This document shows positions 10,769 through 19,715 of a DNA stretch of 64,000 nt, piece after piece. The notes below the pieces were generated by a model. That model saw only the letters and a list, made by a program, of their open reading frames with translations. It searched no databases and had not been told where the DNA came from. Made by a program: the position numbers and the translations under genes. Positions within the stretch are counted from its first letter, which is position 1, and the number at the start of each line of letters is the position of its first letter. The stretch is taken from assembly GCA_001025035.1 (NCBI GenBank), contig LCZK01000010.1:682001-746000 (forward strand), given 5' to 3'. This DNA comes from Actinobacteria bacterium IMCC26207 (GTDB lineage: Bacteria; Actinomycetota; Acidimicrobiia; Acidimicrobiales; Microtrichaceae).

Positions 10769-12745
10769 ATGCCCACAGAATTTCCTACTGACAACCTGAG
10801 CGAGCACCCGCTATCAGTGGCTGAAAGAAGCAGCACAAGCTTGGATACTGGTTTGGAAACGGGATCAAGCTCTCTCTCACAATCCGACTCAGAACCGGAG
10901 TCACTCAGGCAGAAAGCCGCTGCCAGGCTGCGTAGAGACCTAAAGAGTGCACTCATAGACACTTCACAAAAGCCCACCGGAGACTTCGACCTTCTGGCGG
11001 ATCAGAGCCCCAGCGGCACCGCCGATCGCGTCTCTAGCTTTAACGGCCTCATTACCACCATGCGTTTGGCAACCATGAGCATCTCGTTGCTGTTGGTTTC
11101 TGCAGACACGAGTTCTAATACGGCATCGCTGCGTTTTTGGACTGCTGTTCTGGTGCTCTACGCAATTTTCCGCACTGTTCGACCAATCAAGTACACGGAT
11201 TCTGTCAGTTCGCTGGTACTCGTGATTGCCGAGGTGTTTCTTGGAGTCCTCGCTGTTGTCGCAACCGGTGGCTGCGATTCACCGCTCATCTTCATGCTGC
11301 TGCCTGCCATCACCGTGGCTGGACTTGCTCGAGGGTTTGGATTCTCGTTCAGAGTTGCAGTTGTAACGATTCTGGCAGTGAGCTTTGTGTTTGTAGATCA
11401 GGCGAGCAACCCACGCGAGGCGCTAGTCAGAGCAGCGTCATGGGCCGGGATCATCATGCTCGTGGCGATCATCGCTGGCTACACAAGGCGTATCTCTGGA
11501 GTAGCTGACCGAGATCGCGAGCTCACTCTGGACCGCCTCGACAAACTGTCTGACGCGAACGATCTGCTTTTCTCGCTTCATCAGGTCACCCAGACACTGC
11601 CTGCCTCGCTCGATATGGGAGAGGTTCTGGATACAACCCTTCAGAGACTGCACTCACTCGTGAGCTTTGAAAGCGCTGCGGTTCTGCTCTTCGATGAGAC
11701 CGATGCCCACTGGGATGTTGTTCGCCATGAGGGCCTGCATATTCCAACTCGACTCGGGCCAACGGATTTGCCCGTCGGGCTTCGAAAGGCGCTTGCGCAG
11801 AACGGCATTGCGGCCGTTTCGAACCTGATTGCAGAGCCAGGAGGCGGCCTTTCCAAGCGCTCTGGGTCTGGGCTCTACAGCGTGCTCACCGCACGTGGAA
11901 CCATCATTGGGCTGTTGGCTCTTGAGCATGGAGAGGTCGGCCATTTCACTCATCGGGAGGAAGAACTAGTCGCCGGATTCATTGCACCTGCTGCGCTCGC
12001 AGTAGATAACGCTCGTTGGTTTGCTCGGTTACGCACGGTTGGGGCTGATGAGGAGCGAACGCGAATTGCTCGGGACCTTCATGATCGCATTGGGCAATCC
12101 TTGGCTTACCTTGGCTTTGAACTTGACCGGTTGGTCGAGAAGGACTCCCACGGAGAATCAGTCTCCCAACCAATCGCACAGCTCCGAGATGATGTACGCG
12201 GAGTCATCCGAGAGGTCCGAGACACCCTGTATGACCTTCGGACGGACGTCTCTGACGAGCGCAGCTTGGGTCAGGTGCTTGAGCAATATGCAGAACGAGT
12301 CGCAGAGCGAAGCGCCCTGCAGGTACACGTCGAGGCAGAAGAGTCTGCTCGCCTTCCCATCCTGCAAGAACGTGAGATGTGGCGGGTCACCCAAGAGGCA
12401 CTAGCCAACGTTGAGCGTCACGCCTCGGCCACTGCAGTACGGGTGGTCTGGCGCTGCGACGGCCACAGGGCACTAGTCGACATTACTGATAACGGCGTGG
12501 GGTTTGAACAAGGTCGAGCCGGCCGCTTGGACTCATACGGGTTGTTAGGGATGCGCGAGAGGGCAGCAAGTGTCGGAGCCAGCTTTGAGATTGTCAGCGC
12601 TCCAGGACGAGGAACACGGGTGCGTTGCACGCTGCAACCAGCCACTACCGAAACCCAGTCCTCAAGCAGCCCAAGAAATAGCCAAATCGGTGATTCAACC
12701 AGCACATCAAGAACCAGCAGCACTACTAGAAGGAAGAACGTATGA
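10769..12745 (+). CDS. Membrane sensor histidine kinase, NarX/DegS-like (HisKA_3)
   Basis: This 658-residue kinase probably phosphorylates the response regulator whose gene overlaps its 3' end. The first 90 residues are polar and low in complexity. About residues 95-235 hold several hydrophobic membrane segments. A GAF-like sensor domain follows (about 275-420). Then come the HisKA_3 phosphoacceptor site RIARDLHDRIGQSLAYLG and an HATPase domain with EALANVERHA, DITDNGVGF and GLLGMRERA. The last 30 residues are Ser/Thr-rich. The ATG has a weak AGGA site 7 nt upstream. The signal is unknown; the two Flp pilin genes immediately downstream are the obvious candidate targets. Confidence 0.9.
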   Translation: MPTEFPTDNLSEHPLSVAERSSTSLDTGLETGSSSLSQSDSEPESLRQKAAARLRRDLKSALIDTSQKPTGDFDLLADQSPSGTADRVSSFNGLITTMRLATMSISLLLVSADTSSNTASLRFWTAVLVLYAIFRTVRPIKYTDSVSSLVLVIAEVFLGVLAVVATGGCDSPLIFMLLPAITVAGLARGFGFSFRVAVVTILAVSFVFVDQASNPREALVRAASWAGIIMLVAIIAGYTRRISGVADRDRELTLDRLDKLSDANDLLFSLHQVTQTLPASLDMGEVLDTTLQRLHSLVSFESAAVLLFDETDAHWDVVRHEGLHIPTRLGPTDLPVGLRKALAQNGIAAVSNLIAEPGGGLSKRSGSGLYSVLTARGTIIGLLALEHGEVGHFTHREEELVAGFIAPAALAVDNARWFARLRTVGADEERTRIARDLHDRIGQSLAYLGFELDRLVEKDSHGESVSQPIAQLRDDVRGVIREVRDTLYDLRTDVSDERSLGQVLEQYAERVAERSALQVHVEAEESARLPILQEREMWRVTQEALANVERHASATAVRVVWRCDGHRALVDITDNGVGFEQGRAGRLDSYGLLGMRERAASVGASFEIVSAPGRGTRVRCTLQPATTETQSSSSPRNSQIGDSTSTSRTSSTTRRKNV

Positions 12746-13389
12746 CGATTCGACTCATGTTGGCAGATGACCATCGGATGCTCCGCGAGGGCCTTCGACG
12801 TTCCATGACAGAGTCGGGCTTTGAGGTGGTCGGAGAGGCCTGCGATGGTCTCGAAGCCGTCACCATGGCCGACGCACTCAAACCCGACGTCATCCTCATG
12901 GATGTGACTATGCCGAACTGCGGTGGGGTTGAAGCTTGTCGCTTGCTCAAGTCCACTGGCAACAAGTCCAAGATCGTCATGCTCACCATGCATGCAGATC
13001 AAGAGGTACTGACCAATGCCATTCGTGCAGGGGCGATTGGCTACCTGACCAAGGATTGTTCCACTCGAGAGATTGCTGATTCCGTGCGTCTTGCGGCCGA
13101 AGGGGACACGGTGCTCTCCCCCCACCTAGCTCGCTCGATGCTCGAGGAACTGCGCAAGCTCGAAGTCCCGCAGGATGCCGAGGAGGAACGAATCGTCACG
13201 CGAAGAGAAGAAGAGGTTTTGCAACTCATCGCTGATGGCTGTTCAACCCCAGAGGTTGCGGAGAAGCTGTTTATCTCACAGAAAACAGTCAAGAACCACT
13301 TGGCCTCGATCTATCAAAAGCTCGACGCACGCGACCGCACCCAGGCCGTATTGCAGGCAGTCCGAATGGGAATTGTCAGCCTGAGCTGA
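12742..13389 (+). CDS. NarL/LuxR-family response regulator
   Basis: The 215-residue product has an N-terminal receiver domain with the phosphoacceptor aspartate in VILMDVTMPN (about residue 54), a conserved Lys in YLTKDC, and a C-terminal LuxR-type helix-turn-helix (EEVLQLIADGCSTPEVAEKL followed by SQKTVKNHLASIYQKL). The start ATG overlaps the kinase stop codon by 4 bp, so the pair is co-translated and almost certainly cognate. Downstream are the Flp pilin cassettes with conserved promoters, which suggests but does not prove that they are regulated by this pair. Confidence 0.93.
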   Translation: MTIRLMLADDHRMLREGLRRSMTESGFEVVGEACDGLEAVTMADALKPDVILMDVTMPNCGGVEACRLLKSTGNKSKIVMLTMHADQEVLTNAIRAGAIGYLTKDCSTREIADSVRLAAEGDTVLSPHLARSMLEELRKLEVPQDAEEERIVTRREEEVLQLIADGCSTPEVAEKLFISQKTVKNHLASIYQKLDARDRTQAVLQAVRMGIVSLS

Positions 13390-13427
13390 ATGCCGTTGCA
13401 AAAGATTTCTAGGAAATTTCAAGAAAT

Positions 13428-13457
13428 TTGTAAAGGTCCCAGCTGGACGGTCGATAC
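13428..13457 (+). promoter_or_regulatory. Promoter-like element of first Flp pilin gene
   Basis: TTGTAA at 13428-13433 is followed after exactly 17 nt by TCGATAC at 13451-13457. The same arrangement (TTGTCA, 17 nt, TCGATAC) precedes the second pilin gene, and CACGGATCTCAC follows in both. Conservation between copies supports a promoter; the -10 hexamer is not close to consensus. AT-rich GAAATTT direct repeats lie just upstream. Confidence 0.5.
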
Positions 13458-13530
13458 CACTTACACGGATCTCACTACGGGGTTCGAAGTAGAACCCGAT
13501 CCAACAACACCTCACCACTAGGGAGACAAA

Positions 13531-13719
13531 ATGATTACTCAGTACAACTTCATCAAAGCATGGATGCAAGCACACGCAAAGACCGAACGAGGAGCCTCCC
13601 TCGTGGAGTACGCACTGCTCGTAGCGCTCATCGCTGTGGTCTGCATCGGCGCAGTTACCTTCCTCGCCAACGGCACCAAGAAGACCTTCAGCTCCGCTGG
13701 AACTTCACTCGGAGCCTGA
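13531..13719 (+). CDS. Flp/Fap-type pilin, copy 1
   Basis: This 62-residue prepilin has the Flp signature: a short charged leader ending in KTERG, then ASLVEYALLVALIAVVCIGAV. A prepilin peptidase would cut after the glycine, leaving the Glu-Tyr pair at mature positions 5-6, and the hydrophobic stretch forms the pilus core. Such pilins are assembled by Tad secretion systems for adhesion. No tad or cpa genes are in the window. It differs from copy 2 at only four residues (positions 2, 5 and around 51). A promoter-like element lies upstream and a strong terminator hairpin follows. Confidence 0.93.
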   Translation: MITQYNFIKAWMQAHAKTERGASLVEYALLVALIAVVCIGAVTFLANGTKKTFSSAGTSLGA

Positions 13720-13759
13720 GCAAGCAGAGCCAAGCGCTCAGCAACAAACAAACTTGAAC

Positions 13760-13785
13760 GATGGGGTCCCGCAAGGGGCCCCATC
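13760..13785 (+). terminator. Terminator hairpin after Flp pilin copy 1
   Basis: An 11-bp stem (GATGGGGTCCC with GGGGCCCCATC, one G-T pair) closes a GCAA tetraloop. It sits 40 bp after the pilin stop. A short U-poor tail follows (TTCGCG), so termination may be of the tail-less actinobacterial type. The identical hairpin follows copy 2. Confidence 0.8.
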
Positions 13786-13937
13786 TTCGCGTCCTGGGTC
13801 GAACGGCACGGCAAGCCTGCAGTGGTCGGTAGGTGTAGAGCAGTCGATCGGCCCTGACCGGCTCGCCATCACCAAAGGGGGTGCGGGGCACTAGTTCCTT
13901 CGACTTGGGTCATACGACCCAGAAAACTTCAAAAACA

Positions 13938-13967
13938 TTGTCAAGGTTTCCGAAGAGTTGTCGATAC
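13938..13967 (+). promoter_or_regulatory. Promoter-like element of second Flp pilin gene
   Basis: TTGTCA at 13938-13943, a 17-nt spacer, and TCGATAC at 13961-13967 repeat the arrangement before copy 1. The spacer sequences differ more than the boxes, which suggests selection on the boxes. Confidence 0.55.
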
Positions 13968-14046
13968 AACAATCACGGATCTCACCCCAGGGGGTTCGCA
14001 ACGGAATCTGATCCGACACCAACTCACCGACAAGACGGAGATCAAA

Positions 14047-14235
14047 ATGACAACCCAGTTCAACTTCATTAAGGCATGGATGCAAGCACACGCTAAGACC
14101 GAACGAGGAGCCTCCCTCGTGGAGTACGCACTGCTCGTAGCGCTCATCGCTGTGGTCTGCATCGGCGCAGTTACCTTCCTCGCCAACGGCACCAAGAGCA
14201 CCTTCAGCTCCGCTGGAACTTCACTCGGAGCCTGA
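14047..14235 (+). CDS. Flp/Fap-type pilin, copy 2
   Basis: This 62-residue prepilin is nearly identical to the copy 516 bp upstream, with the same KTERG leader end, ASLVEYALLV core and TFSSAGTSLGA tail. Most of the coding DNA is identical at the nucleotide level, while the 5' leader regions have diverged. It carries its own promoter-like element and its own terminator, so the copies can be expressed independently. The duplication includes roughly 400 bp from the promoter to past the terminator. Two expressed pilins or a dosage effect are both possible. Confidence 0.93.
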   Translation: MTTQFNFIKAWMQAHAKTERGASLVEYALLVALIAVVCIGAVTFLANGTKSTFSSAGTSLGA

Positions 14236-14288
14236 GCAAGCAGAGCCTGAGCAAGCAGAGCCAAGCGCTCAGCAACAAAGAAACTTGA

Positions 14289-14318
14289 AGGATGGGGTCC
14301 CGCAAGGGGCCCCATCCT
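14289..14318 (+). terminator. Terminator hairpin after Flp pilin copy 2
   Basis: Same GATGGGGTCCC-GCAA-GGGGCCCCATC hairpin as after copy 1, here extended by two further base pairs to a 13-bp stem. It precedes the 3' end of the convergent GntR regulator gene. Confidence 0.8.
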
Positions 14319-14352
14319 CGCGTTCTGGGTCGAACGGCTCAGAGGGCCCTCC

Positions 14353-14404
14353 AAGCAGTCAGTCAGGCAAGCAGTCAGTCAGGCAGTCAGGCAAGCAGTC
14401 AGTC
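14353..14404. repeat. Short tandem repeat at the 3' end of the GntR gene
   Basis: The 16-bp unit AAGCAGTCAGTCAGGC occurs at 14353 and 14369, then a truncated AGTCAGGC, then AAGCAGTCAGTC running to the GntR stop codon region (14399-14401). Built from AGTC/CAGG words, it looks like slippage expansion between convergent genes. Confidence 0.85.
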
Positions 14405-15142
14405 GAGGAGTCGCATGCCTGCCGGGTTGAGCGAGCCGCCGTCGGCTGCCAATCCAACTGGCAACTCAACGGCAAAGCGAGTGCGGTGAGCCGGAAAGAC
14501 ATGCTCGCTCATCAGCACAGCAACACCGTCTTGGCTGCGAGTGATGCGCTCAGCGACGAGAACCGGGGAACCAATCGGCACACCGAGGAGCTCCGCATCG
14601 GCCTCGCTCACCAACTCGGCACCAATAGTTTGGGTCGCTCCCCCAATGCGAACCGGAAGCTGCTCTAGGAATGATGCACGCTCCACGTCATCTCTGCTCA
14701 GTGAAGACCCGAGCGCCTCGGGGCACCACACCGTCACTCGAGCAAATGCCTGACCATCGGCAAGGTTCAGCCGCCGAACCTCGAGCAGGTTGGTCTCGCC
14801 AAGTACTGCGGCAACGTGCTCGGGTGCTGCAACAAAACCGAACGAGAGGATCTTTCGGTCGGAGCGGATCCCGGCCGCTGCGAGCTGAGCATCAAGGGTT
14901 CCTAGATGAGAGAGTTGCTGCTGGAGTGGTTCAGCCGCCACGAGCCAGCCAAATCCTTGCTTGCTCTCGATCAGGCCCTCTGATCGCAGAAGTTCGAGCG
15001 CCCTACGGACGGTTACTCTGCTCGCCGAGTACTGAGACGAGAGGTCTGACTCAGATGGCAGCACTCGTGCCGATGCGAATTCTTGGCCTTGCAGCCGCCC
15101 ACGCAGGTCATCGGCGATCGACTGATAGCGGATGCTCCTCAC
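14399..15142 (-). CDS. GntR-family regulator, HutC subfamily (HTH + UTRA)
   Basis: The product has an N-terminal winged helix-turn-helix ([50 protein letters not shown]) and a C-terminal UTRA ligand-binding domain ending near RTRFAVEL. I chose the GTG at 15142 (247 aa, VRSIRYQS) because the family domain begins at once; an upstream start at 15190 would add 16 residues and cover the presumed operator. The gene is divergent from aconitase, with two ACTTGTA direct repeats between them, so control of aconitase and of itself is likely. The effector is unknown. Confidence 0.88.
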   Translation of the reverse strand: MRSIRYQSIADDLRGRLQGQEFASARVLPSESDLSSQYSASRVTVRRALELLRSEGLIESKQGFGWLVAAEPLQQQLSHLGTLDAQLAAAGIRSDRKILSFGFVAAPEHVAAVLGETNLLEVRRLNLADGQAFARVTVWCPEALGSSLSRDDVERASFLEQLPVRIGGATQTIGAELVSEADAELLGVPIGSPVLVAERITRSQDGVAVLMSEHVFPAHRTRFAVELPVGLAADGGSLNPAGMRLLD

Positions 15143-15144
15143 AG

Positions 15145-15162
15145 ACTTGTAGTGTACTTGTA
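15145..15162. promoter_or_regulatory. Putative GntR operator between gntR and aconitase genes
   Basis: ACTTGTA occurs at 15145-15151 and 15156-15162, an 11-bp period that places both copies on one face of the helix. The central GTAGTGTAC is also a small inverted repeat. It lies 3 bp from the chosen GntR start and 32 bp from the aconitase start. Confidence 0.45.
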
Positions 15163-15193
15163 TTCTTTTCCGATTCGATCCGAGGAACACCCC

Positions 15194-17464
15194 ATGGCCG
15201 CTAGTGCTTCAACTCCGCTTGAGCTTGTAGAAACCGTTTACGAGCGATTCGAAAATCGCATTGACGCAGCCCGCGATCGCCTGGGCAGGGCACTCACGCT
15301 GTCAGAGAAGATTCTGATTGCACACCTAGATGATCCAAGTTCTGAGTTTGAACGCGGCGTGACCTACAACGACCTTCGCCCCGACCGAGTGGCGATGCAA
15401 GATGCCACGGCGCAGATGGCGCTGCTGCAGTTCATGACTGCTGGCCTGGACAAGGTGTCAGCACCTTCGACTGTGCACTGTGATCACCTGATCCAAGCTA
15501 AAGAAAACGGCAAGGTTGACCTGCTTGCGGCAGAGGCGAATAACTCCGAGGTGTACGAGTTCTTGGAGTCAGTCTCGGCTCGTTACGACATTGGTTTTTG
15601 GGGACCAGGGTCGGGAATCATCCACCAAGTAGTACTCGAGCAGTACGCCTTCCCCGGCGGCATGATGGTTGGTACCGACAGCCACACCCCAAATGCTGGC
15701 GGCTTGGGAATGATTGCCATTGGAGTAGGCGGTGCCGATGCAGTTGATGTCATGACTGGCTTCCCGTTCAACCTGCGCTGGCCAAAGCTGATTGGTGTGC
15801 ACCTGACCGGAGAACTCAATGGTTGGTCAGCCCCGAAAGACATCATTTTGAAGGTGGCCGAGATCCTGACCGTCAAGGGTGGGACTGGCGCAATTGTTGA
15901 ATACTTTGGGGCAGGTGCGAATTCCATCTCATGCACAGGCAAGGCAACGATTTGCAATATGGGTGCCGAGATTGGTGCGACCACCTCGGTCTTTGCCTAT
16001 GACGAGGCAATGGGCCGCTACTTAGAGGCCACCGGCCGCCAAGAAATTGCTGCTGCTGCAAACGGCTTGGCACGTCACCTGCGCTCGGACGACGAGGTGC
16101 TGACAAATCCTGAGCAGTATTTCGATCAGGTAATCGAACTCGACCTGTCGACTCTTCGCCCTCATATCAACGGGCCTCAGACCCCCGATTTAGCAAGGGA
16201 AGTGTCGGCACTTGGGGACGAGGCTCGCGCCGAGGGCTGGCCACTCGAAATCAGCTCCGCGCTTGTCGGGTCTTGCACGAACTCCTCGTATGAGGACATC
16301 ACTCGTGCAGCTTCGATTTTGCGATTCGCTGCTGCTAACGGTCTGGCTGTCAAGGTACCGCTCATGATCACCCCCGGTTCTGAGCAGGTCCGCGCAACCA
16401 TCGCCCGAGATGAACTCCTCAGCACCTTCGAAGCCGCTGGCGCAACTGTGTTGGCGAATGCCTGTGGGCCCTGCATTGGCCAATGGGATCGGCCTACAGC
16501 GGCAAACGACCACCCGAACACCATTGTGACCAGCTACAACCGAAACTTTCCGAAGCGCAACGACGGCTCTGTGAACACGCTGGCCTTTGTCACCTCACCA
16601 GAGACAGTTGTGGCACTTGCACTTGCCGGGACGCTCGACTTTGATCCAATCAGTGACACGCTCACCAACGCTTCGGGTGAGCAAGTGCTTTTGCCCGAGC
16701 CCATCGGAGAAGAACTTCCTGCGCTCGGATTCACCCCAGGCGAGAACACCTTTGTGTCTCCCCCGCAAGACCGCAGTGGGATCAGCGTCAAGGTTTCGCC
16801 CACCTCAGATCGCTTGCAGCTTCTCGAACCCTTCGCCGCTTGGGACGGACAGGACTACCTCGACCTGCCGATCTTGCTCAAGGCCCAAGGTAAGTGCACC
16901 ACCGATCACATCTCCATGGCTGGGCCCTGGCTCAAGTATCGGGGACACCTTGAGAACATCTCGGGCAACCTCTTTTTGGGCGCGATCAATGCATTCACTG
17001 GCGAGGCCGGCCAGGGCAAAGACCAACTCGATGGGACAACAAAGTCCTTCCCGGATATTGCCAAGCACTACCACGAGGCGGGGGAACGCTGGGTGGCAGT
17101 TGGTGACGAGAACTGGGGCGAAGGTTCCTCACGTGAGCACGCTGCCATGGAGCCCAGATTCCGCGGTGCGGCAGCAATCATCGTGCGAAGTTTCGCACGC
17201 ATCCACGAAGCCAATCTCAAGAAGCAGGGAGTGTTGGCCCTCACCTTTGCCGAGCCTGAGGTTTACGATGTGATTGGCGAGGACGACCGGATCAGCATTC
17301 TCGGCTTGGCAGACCTTCAGCCGGGCAAGCCCGTTGAGTGTCTGCTCACCAAACCCGATGGAACCTCCCTGAGTTTCCTAGGGAACCAGACGATGAGCCC
17401 TGAACACATCGAGTGGTTCCGCGCTGGCTCTGCTCTCAACATCATTCGCGCTCGCACTGCCTAA
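15194..17464 (+). CDS. Aconitate hydratase, mitochondrial type
   Basis: Aconitase interconverts citrate and isocitrate in the TCA cycle with a [4Fe-4S] cluster. The 756-residue product is shorter than the roughly 900-residue AcnA usual in actinobacteria and matches mitochondrial-type aconitase in length and wording. Examples are [35 protein letters not shown], the cluster cysteines in [12 protein letters not shown] and [10 protein letters not shown], and the C-terminal [13 protein letters not shown] swivel domain. The ATG at 15194 has GAGGA upstream; the longer open frame to 15083 runs into the GntR gene and is not used. A GntR regulator is divergent, and citrate synthase lies 5 kb downstream. 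Confidence 0.95.
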   Translation: MAASASTPLELVETVYERFENRIDAARDRLGRALTLSEKILIAHLDDPSSEFERGVTYNDLRPDRVAMQDATAQMALLQFMTAGLDKVSAPSTVHCDHLIQAKENGKVDLLAAEANNSEVYEFLESVSARYDIGFWGPGSGIIHQVVLEQYAFPGGMMVGTDSHTPNAGGLGMIAIGVGGADAVDVMTGFPFNLRWPKLIGVHLTGELNGWSAPKDIILKVAEILTVKGGTGAIVEYFGAGANSISCTGKATICNMGAEIGATTSVFAYDEAMGRYLEATGRQEIAAAANGLARHLRSDDEVLTNPEQYFDQVIELDLSTLRPHINGPQTPDLAREVSALGDEARAEGWPLEISSALVGSCTNSSYEDITRAASILRFAAANGLAVKVPLMITPGSEQVRATIARDELLSTFEAAGATVLANACGPCIGQWDRPTAANDHPNTIVTSYNRNFPKRNDGSVNTLAFVTSPETVVALALAGTLDFDPISDTLTNASGEQVLLPEPIGEELPALGFTPGENTFVSPPQDRSGISVKVSPTSDRLQLLEPFAAWDGQDYLDLPILLKAQGKCTTDHISMAGPWLKYRGHLENISGNLFLGAINAFTGEAGQGKDQLDGTTKSFPDIAKHYHEAGERWVAVGDENWGEGSSREHAAMEPRFRGAAAIIVRSFARIHEANLKKQGVLALTFAEPEVYDVIGEDDRISILGLADLQPGKPVECLLTKPDGTSLSFLGNQTMSPEHIEWFRAGSALNIIRARTA

Positions 17465-17551
17465 CGGGTTACTAATTTGCAGCAGGCGAGGGTTACACCT
17501 GTGCGACACCCTCCGTGATGCTGCACCTGCTGTCAGAGGGAGGGTCAGGTT

Positions 17552-19621
17552 GTGACAACGATCGCCGAGGAACCCCGCAGCCTTGCTCTGTCACAGGCAG
17601 AACCACTCCCCCACATTCCTGGTTTAGATGGTCTTCGGGCCATCGCAGTCATGTTGGTGCTGTTCTTTCACGCGGACTTTCCTTGGATGCAGGGTGGGTT
17701 TCTTGGAGTATCCCTCTTTTTCACCTTGTCAGGATTCCTGATCACCGCTCTGCTGCTGCGGGAGTGGTGGAATACCTCCTCAATTAGCGCCGGCAGTTTC
17801 TGGACACGCCGTTTACGACGGTTGACGCCAGCAGCATGGGCGGTGATTGCAGGCGTGCTACTCCTTGCCGTTTTCCGCGTCTGGGAGGACAGCCAACTTC
17901 GCGACCTTCGTAGCGACGTGCCTTGGTCGATTGTCGACTTGGTGAATTGGCACTTCATTTCTGTTGGCACCAGCTACGGCGAAGCGTTTACGGCACCTTC
18001 CCCGCTCGAGCACTTTTGGAGTTTGGCAGTAGAAACTCAGTTCTACGCGCTGTTGCTGATTGTCATTGGCACTGTCCTAGTCCTAGGGAGACCCACGACC
18101 CGACGGGTTCGCCTCAACCGCCTGATTGCAACTCTTCTGGCTGCCACAGTGATGTCGGCCACGGCGAATCTGTTGTTGGCCAGAAACTCAATGGATCGAG
18201 CTTATTTCGGCACCGATACCCGAGCAGCCGAGATGCTGATCGGGGCCTTGCTGGCATGCGCGACTCTTCGACACCTTCGACTGGGTTCGCAGATTGCTCG
18301 CAAAGCCCTCGCTGCCGCCGCACTGCTTGGCGTCGTTGTAATCCTCGCCCTGAGCAATCTGGCCCGCTTGGACTCAACTTGGCTCTACCCCTGGGGCTTA
18401 CTCTGCAGTGCTCTGTGCACCGCGCTCATCATTGGCAGCGTGATTCAGGGCGGAGTTCTGTCTCGGGTGTTGCAAACTCGAGTGCTGGTCAATCTAGGCA
18501 GAATTAGCTACGGGGTGTATCTCATCCACTGGCCAATCTTTCTGTGGCTGACCCCACAGCGAACCTCGCTTGGGCTGTGGCCGCTTTTCGCCGTGCGTAT
18601 GGCCATCGTCATTCCGCTAGCGCTGTTGTTGTTCCAGTTTGTAGAGCGGCCAATACGAACTGGCCTAGTACCCATCCGAACTCGCGCAGTGGTTGTGGTT
18701 CCCCTCGCAGCAAGTGTTCTGGTGTTGGCCACCTTGACAATCACCAGGGACCTTCCTCCTGCCCCAGCGTTTCTTCAACCGCGTGCAATGGGAGATATCT
18801 CCACCTCGAGTCCCAGGCTTGGGAAGCAGTTCGATTCAGCCCAAGAAGGCATAGCCTTTCTGCCTGTCCCCTCAACGATCGCACCTGCAGCAACTCCCGC
18901 CGCTCCCCGCCCACCGGCACGGGTGTTACTCGTAGGAGACAGCGTGGCCGCAAGCCTGCAGGACGCTCTGGCAGAGTCCCTAACGGCACGCGGAATCACA
19001 TTTGCATCTGTCGCAACTCCAGGATGTGGGGTGATCGTGGGAGTTCCCGGCAAAGGCCCAGATAAGCCAATCACGATGATGGGCAATGTGAAGGTCGCTG
19101 AATGTGAGAACTCCATTCCGCAACGGCAAAGCGATTCCGTAGCCCAGTTCAATCCCGACCTAGTTATTTCGCTCTCGGTGTGGGAGGGCATTGATCGCAC
19201 AGTCAATGACGTCTGGTATCAGTTCGGTACCCCCGAGTCAGACAGCATGTTGCAGCAGTTGTTCACCGATACCTATAACCGCCTGTCATCTGGCGGTGCG
19301 GCAGTGGCATGGGTACGCATGCCCGATACCGTTTCTGCGCCCAACACGCCGACCGGCAGCCCAAGCCCGCAGGACTTGCAGACCACGACACATCTGCGAG
19401 AACTGATTGATCGCTATGTTGCTGATCAGCCATCTGGAACAGCTATCGACTTGGCCGGCTTTGTCTGCCCTGAGATTCCCTGTCCGAAGCAGAGAGATGG
19501 ACTCACGCTTCGTCCCACCGACGGCTTGCACTTCGATACTCCGGAGGGTGCCCGCTATGTGGCCGAGTACATGAGCGACCTGATTGCTCAGATGGACTTG
19601 AATCAGATTGCCAAGCAGTAA
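17552..19621 (+). CDS. Membrane acyltransferase of the OafA/YrhL type with SGNH C-terminal domain
   Basis: Such proteins acylate surface polysaccharide or peptidoglycan sugars. The 689-residue product starts at a GTG with GGAGGG upstream. The N-terminal acyltransferase-3 domain (about residues 20-370) has PGLDGLRAIAVMLVLFFHADF with the catalytic-type histidine, GFLGVSLFFTLSGFLIT, and around ten hydrophobic segments. A linker leads to a C-terminal SGNH hydrolase-like domain with RVLLVGDSVAASL (about 455) and the DGLHFDTPEGARY Asp-x-x-His motif near the end. The acyl acceptor is unknown. It stands alone between aconitase and a phospholipid acyltransferase gene. Confidence 0.9.
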   Translation: MTTIAEEPRSLALSQAEPLPHIPGLDGLRAIAVMLVLFFHADFPWMQGGFLGVSLFFTLSGFLITALLLREWWNTSSISAGSFWTRRLRRLTPAAWAVIAGVLLLAVFRVWEDSQLRDLRSDVPWSIVDLVNWHFISVGTSYGEAFTAPSPLEHFWSLAVETQFYALLLIVIGTVLVLGRPTTRRVRLNRLIATLLAATVMSATANLLLARNSMDRAYFGTDTRAAEMLIGALLACATLRHLRLGSQIARKALAAAALLGVVVILALSNLARLDSTWLYPWGLLCSALCTALIIGSVIQGGVLSRVLQTRVLVNLGRISYGVYLIHWPIFLWLTPQRTSLGLWPLFAVRMAIVIPLALLLFQFVERPIRTGLVPIRTRAVVVVPLAASVLVLATLTITRDLPPAPAFLQPRAMGDISTSSPRLGKQFDSAQEGIAFLPVPSTIAPAATPAAPRPPARVLLVGDSVAASLQDALAESLTARGITFASVATPGCGVIVGVPGKGPDKPITMMGNVKVAECENSIPQRQSDSVAQFNPDLVISLSVWEGIDRTVNDVWYQFGTPESDSMLQQLFTDTYNRLSSGGAAVAWVRMPDTVSAPNTPTGSPSPQDLQTTTHLRELIDRYVADQPSGTAIDLAGFVCPEIPCPKQRDGLTLRPTDGLHFDTPEGARYVAEYMSDLIAQMDLNQIAKQ

Positions 19622-19625
19622 AGCC

Positions 19626-19715
19626 CAGCCAGTGCAGACTCAGTCAGTGCAGGCTCAGTCAGTACCGGCCCAATCAGTGCAGGCTCAGTCAGTGCCGGGT
19701 TAGTCAGTGCCGGGT
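19626..19715. repeat. Tandem repeat, 15-bp unit, six copies
   Basis: Units start at 19626, 19641, 19656, 19671, 19686 and 19701, each a variant of CAGTCAGTGCAGGCT or CAGTCAGTGCCGGGT. The array begins just after the acyltransferase stop and enters the last codons of the convergent HAD-PlsC gene, changing its C-terminus. Confidence 0.9.

Noticed and set aside
15083-15193. Longer N-terminus of aconitase (start at 15083)
   Set aside because: It would cover the divergent GntR start and operator, and the extra residues do not resemble aconitase. The ATG at 15194 has a ribosome site.
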